Shown piece after piece: positions 7,376-8,377 of a stretch of 8,377 nucleotides of DNA. This DNA is from Pseudomonadota bacterium (GTDB taxonomy: Bacteria; Pseudomonadota; Alphaproteobacteria; Acetobacterales; Acetobacteraceae): contig JAKBCD010000039.1 of the NCBI GenBank assembly GCA_021808205.1, forward strand, positions 1 to 8,377, written 5' to 3'. Numbering within the stretch: position 1 is the stretch's first letter; the number at the start of each line of letters is the position of its first letter. The notes under the pieces were generated by a model, which had not been told where the DNA came from, ran no database searches, and saw only the letters and a list, made by a program, of their open reading frames with translations. The position numbers were made by a program, and so were the translations under genes.

Positions 7376-8119
7376 TTATGAAAGGATATGTGCGGCCAGC
7401 ACGCATAACCCAGCGGTTTCAGCCAAAATTTGCCCAGCCCCCAGCACATCGCCGGTAAATCCGCCAATCTGGCGCTTCGCCAGCGCAGAAACACCCGCCA
7501 CCGCCACCGCCATCGCGGCAAAAACCGGTAAAAAATGCCAAAACAACACCGCAGCCAGCGCCAGCCCCGCCAGCACCGGGGCGCGGGCCATGCCGCCCCC
7601 CGCCGCCTGGCCCAGCCCATCCGCCCGGGCAGGCGGCAGCGCCAGCATCACCACCGGCAGCAGCGCCCGGCTCAACGCGCCGATGGCCGCCAGCCGCCAC
7701 ACCACGCCCGGCGCGGGTAACGCCGCCAAACACGCCGCCCGCAGCCCCAGCGCGAGAACCAGCGCCACCACTCCGTAGCTGCCAATCCGGCTGTCGCGCA
7801 TAATCTCGAGCTTGGCGGCCTGGGTGCGCCCGCCCCCAAAGCCATCGGCCATATCCGCCAGCCCGTCCTCGTGCATCGCCCCGGTGAGCGCCATGCTGGC
7901 CCCCAGCGCCAACAGCGCGGCAGCCAAAGGTGGCAAGCCGGCCTGTGCCGCCAACCAGAACACCAGCCCGGAAGCCGCACCCACAACCGCCCCCACAACC
8001 GGGTAGGCCCACACAGAATCGGCCATGGGCGGGGGTGTTTGCATCCGCCCCATTGGCAGGCGGCTTAGCAGCATGAAGGCCAGCCGCGTTTCATCCCACC
8101 GGCGGCAGAAGCCGCTCAT
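7376..8119 (-). CDS. cobS: Adenosylcobinamide-GDP ribazoletransferase (cobalamin synthase)
   Basis: CobS (CobV) joins adenosylcobinamide-GDP to alpha-ribazole or its phosphate, the assembly step of adenosylcobalamin, in the cytoplasmic membrane. The 247-aa length is normal. Diagnostic blocks are [15 protein letters not shown] (83-97), [10 protein letters not shown] (107-116) and [10 protein letters not shown] (219-228); the acidic residues of the first are the probable metal and substrate ligands of the family. Several hydrophobic segments (about 38-80, 115-160, 180-212, 230-247) fit a polytopic membrane enzyme. The start ATG 8119 overlaps the cobT stop as ATGA and lacks a well-spaced Shine-Dalgarno, suggesting translational coupling to cobT. 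The stop is TAA at 7378-7376, and nrdJ follows in the same direction. Confidence 0.97.
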   Translation of the reverse strand: MSGFCRRWDETRLAFMLLSRLPMGRMQTPPPMADSVWAYPVVGAVVGAASGLVFWLAAQAGLPPLAAALLALGASMALTGAMHEDGLADMADGFGGGRTQAAKLEIMRDSRIGSYGVVALVLALGLRAACLAALPAPGVVWRLAAIGALSRALLPVVMLALPPARADGLGQAAGGGMARAPVLAGLALAAVLFWHFLPVFAAMAVAVAGVSALAKRQIGGFTGDVLGAGQILAETAGLCVLAAHILS

Positions 8120-8377
8120 GCGCCGGAAACACCAGCCTCGGCAAAGGTGGACATGCCATCATGCGCCGCCAGCGCCGCGCGCACCACAGTGAGCGCCACG
8201 GCGGCCCCGCTGCCCTCGCCCAGCCGCATGCCCAGCGCCAGCAGCGGGGTTTTGCCAAGCTTTTCCAGCAACCGGGCATGGCCAGGCTCGGCACTCACAT
8301 GCGCGGCCAGGCAATGCGCCAGCGCGCCCACGCCAGAAGCCTCCAGCACGGCAGCGGCAGCGGTGCAGATAAACCCA
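8116..8377 (-). CDS. cobT: Nicotinate-nucleotide--dimethylbenzimidazole phosphoribosyltransferase, C-terminal end, cut by window edge
   Basis: CobT makes alpha-ribazole 5'-phosphate from nicotinate mononucleotide and dimethylbenzimidazole, activating the lower ligand of cobalamin in the cytosol. Only the last 87 codons or so are visible, open to the right edge. The family C-terminal signature is clear: GFICTAAAA close to the edge, then [18 protein letters not shown] and STFAEAGV before the TGA at 8118-8116. The full protein should be about 340 aa, so most of the gene lies outside. The stop overlaps the cobS start by four bases. CobT and CobS act in the same nucleotide-loop part of the pathway, so an operon is very likely. 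Confidence 0.95.
   Translation of the reverse strand, partial: GFICTAAAAVLEASGVGALAHCLAAHVSAEPGHARLLEKLGKTPLLALGMRLGEGSGAAVALTVVRAALAAHDGMSTFAEAGVSGA

Overview
The window is GC-rich, densely coded chromosomal DNA that looks like a free-living alphaproteobacterium. The gene order purM (divergent) / AI-2E-family permease / hdaA / ppk1 is, from memory, an alphaproteobacterial arrangement. An HdaA-type DnaA inactivator together with a class II (B12-dependent) ribonucleotide reductase and cobalamin genes would suit Rhodospirillales, possibly Acetobacteraceae. That placement is inference and was not tested by any search. I see no mobile element, integrase, CRISPR array or island-like change in composition.

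Layout. Positions 1-586 (minus) hold the N-terminal half of purM, which runs off the left edge. A 112-base divergent spacer with a GC-rich hairpin separates it from a plus-strand group: the PerM/AI-2E permease (699-1799), hdaA (1796-2455, ATGA overlap) and ppk1 (2511-4694). A complete tRNA-Thr(CGU) with encoded CCA follows at 4766-4841. A 125-base convergent spacer then leads into a minus-strand group, read right to left: the end of cobT (8377-8116), cobS (8119-7376, ATGA overlap) and nrdJ (7264-4967).

How the genes relate. HdaA with the sliding clamp promotes ATP hydrolysis on DnaA and so limits replication initiation. PPK1 makes polyphosphate. PurM belongs to de novo purine synthesis. On the right, CobT and CobS carry out lower-ligand activation and final assembly of adenosylcobalamin. 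The next gene encodes the adenosylcobalamin-dependent ribonucleotide reductase, so makers and user of the cofactor sit side by side.

The genes are ordinary housekeeping genes and I see no new multi-gene system. The points most worth checking are in the spacers. The nrdJ leader has nested inverted repeats in which the Shine-Dalgarno can pair with an upstream anti-SD, and that anti-SD has a competing partner. A C8 tract at the permease/hdaA junction is placed so that a -1 slip would fuse the two proteins. An imperfect palindrome and a -10-like box lie directly before ppk1, which has no visible Shine-Dalgarno.
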